From the NCBI GenBank assembly GCA_002695185.1, contig NZOF01000037.1:1-7021 (forward strand): a stretch of DNA of 7,021 nucleotides. Reading direction: 5' to 3'. Position numbers and translations under genes: made by a program. Source of the stretch: Erythrobacter sp. GTDB lineage: Bacteria; Pseudomonadota; Alphaproteobacteria; Sphingomonadales; Sphingomonadaceae. Positions 6,047 to 7,021 of the stretch are shown in pieces. Within the stretch, counting starts at the first letter, position 1. Each line of letters starts with the position of its first letter. The notes under the pieces were generated by a model that was given only the letters and a program-made list of their open reading frames with translations, did no database searches and was not told where the DNA came from.

Positions 6047-6968
6047 AAGTGCCTGGTTCATTTCTGAGCTTTTCGAGCCGTTCCGAACATATCTCGTGCA
6101 CTACGCGACCGAGCTCTCCAATCTGCTCGCCGAGCCATTCGAGCTCTTCCTTGGTGATGCGGTAGTGCTTTGAGTAGCGTGCCTTGACGTAGGCCTCTTT
6201 CAACTTCTCGAAGCGGGCGCGATCCTTCTTCGTGTCGCGCGGCCAGACATAGGTCAGGCGACGGTCGATCCGCTCGGCTTGGGTGCGGAGGAAACCGAGA
6301 TTGTGCACATGAGGGGTGTAGAAGGTGCAGACCAACAGAACGCAATGATAGAGGCGCTCGGTCGCTTGGTGCAAATCGAACGCTGCATCTTTGAAAAACT
6401 CTCGTGATATATCGAACTTCGCGATTTCGTAGCGCTTTAGCGCTGCGGAATACCAGTCGTCGAAATACTCCTGCGACATCGCCAGCGCCTCACCGGCAGT
6501 CTTGGGCTTGGGCGTGTGGAGCTCGGTGTCATCGGATTGGTAAAGCGCGATACCGTCCTTCGCGACGTCCATGAAGAAATAGCGTCCGTGCGCGAGACCG
6601 TCGTTCACCTCCTGCAGGGTATGAACGATAAAGTTGACCGGCGTCTTGAGCGATTTGGTCACGCCGTACTCGCGCATCAGCCGGTCATCGAGCTTCGACC
6701 AGTACTTGACCCGGTCGACCAGCCGCTTGTCGTTGACGATGATGAGCAAATCGTAGTCCGACTGGTAGCCCTTGGCCGTATGCGGCTCGTCGACCCAGGT
6801 GCCGCGGGCATAGCTGCCGTAGAGAATGACCTTGAGAATGCGACCGGCCTTCTTCCACTCGTGCTTCGCCAGCGCAAAGGCATCATCGAATTCTTCGAAG
6901 ATCAGCTGCACCACGCGCTCAAGTTCCCGTTCCTTTTGCGGAGGCAGATGATCGAGTTCGGTGCGCAT
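6045..6968 (-). CDS. Single-chain MNT-HEPN protein (nucleotidyltransferase plus HEPN domain)
   Basis: A 307-residue protein joining a minimal nucleotidyltransferase to a HEPN domain. In numbering from ATG 6968, the MNT motif is G51-S52 (VILYGSYARGTW) followed, after a short insert, by D71-x-D73 (SDYDLLIIV). The HEPN part covers about residues 170-300, with DAAFDLHQATERLYHCVLL and a basic YVKARYSKHYRI block. The canonical HEPN RNase signature (R, four to six residues, H) is not evident: the nearest is R264-YSK-H268, with three between. MNT and HEPN are often separate antitoxin and toxin genes in which the MNT inactivates the toxin by nucleotide transfer; fused forms are common in alphaproteobacteria and little characterised. 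AAAGG (6980-6976) seven bases before ATG 6968 favours that start over the in-frame GTG at 7004. It converges on cap15 and is unlikely to share its transcript. Confidence 0.85.
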   Translation of the reverse strand: MRTELDHLPPQKERELERVVQLIFEEFDDAFALAKHEWKKAGRILKVILYGSYARGTWVDEPHTAKGYQSDYDLLIIVNDKRLVDRVKYWSKLDDRLMREYGVTKSLKTPVNFIVHTLQEVNDGLAHGRYFFMDVAKDGIALYQSDDTELHTPKPKTAGEALAMSQEYFDDWYSAALKRYEIAKFDISREFFKDAAFDLHQATERLYHCVLLVCTFYTPHVHNLGFLRTQAERIDRRLTYVWPRDTKKDRARFEKLKEAYVKARYSKHYRITKEELEWLGEQIGELGRVVHEICSERLEKLRNEPGT

Positions 6969-7021
6969 TACTGGACCTTTAGCAAGCACTTGGAATGGTT
7001 GCACCCTCGCATTCCTGCAGG
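6969..7021 (-). promoter_or_regulatory. 5' flank of the MNT-HEPN gene, with ribosome site
   Basis: The only supported element is AAAGG at 6980-6976, seven bases ahead of ATG 6968. The in-frame GTG at 7004 would add 12 residues; an AGG lies immediately before it, too close for a good ribosome site. The window ends 53 bases upstream, so the promoter cannot be judged. Confidence 0.4.

Noticed and set aside
6045..6345. 95-residue minus-strand open frame in a second frame
   Set aside because: It is an out-of-frame shadow of the MNT-HEPN gene rich in Arg and Pro.
1..7021. CRISPR array, tRNA or rRNA gene
   Set aside because: No regularly spaced repeats, cloverleaf sequence or rRNA-like conserved blocks were seen on either strand.
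7014..7021. CCTGCAGG palindrome at the window's right edge
   Set aside because: It is a simple 8-bp palindrome at the cut end of the window with no context to give it a role.

Overview
The window looks alphaproteobacterial. The transposase relic at its left end belongs to an IS3-type lineage common in that class, and the MNT-HEPN fusion at its right end is also of a type frequent there. A sphingomonad-like host is possible, but this rests only on general resemblance; there is no rRNA, tRNA or housekeeping marker. Base composition is uneven: hand counts give 72 G/C of 120 in the IS relic (481-600) and 62 of 120 in cap15 (5461-5580), which hints, weakly, at a horizontally acquired defence block.

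Layout. Bases 1-1264 hold a dead IS3-family element on the minus strand. It has a left terminal repeat at 1246-1264, an orfA with one nonsense codon, an A7 frameshift site, and an orfB with a second nonsense codon that is cut off before its last catalytic residue near base 100. Bases 1265-1589 show no gene. Bases 1590-4974 are a tightly overlapped minus-strand operon in the order CD-NTase, Cap2 (E2-E1 fusion), Cap3 (JAMM protease). Divergent from it, after a 77-base spacer, is a plus-strand gene at 5052-5768 for a two-TM beta-barrel protein of the Cap15 type. Bases 5769-6044 show no gene. A minus-strand single-chain MNT-HEPN protein lies at 6045-6968.

How it works together. The central four genes form a complete type II CBASS anti-phage system. 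By family knowledge, the DncV-like enzyme makes a cyclic nucleotide on infection, Cap2 activates the enzyme by ubiquitin-like conjugation of its C-terminus (which here ends in glycine), Cap3 reverses that bond, and Cap15 in the inner membrane binds the nucleotide and damages the membrane. The unusual part is the layout: the membrane-toxic effector is not in the operon but is transcribed away from it. The components themselves are recognisable, so this is a variant of a known system rather than a new one. The MNT-HEPN gene beside it may be a further defence or toxin-type gene, but nothing in the sequence ties it to CBASS.
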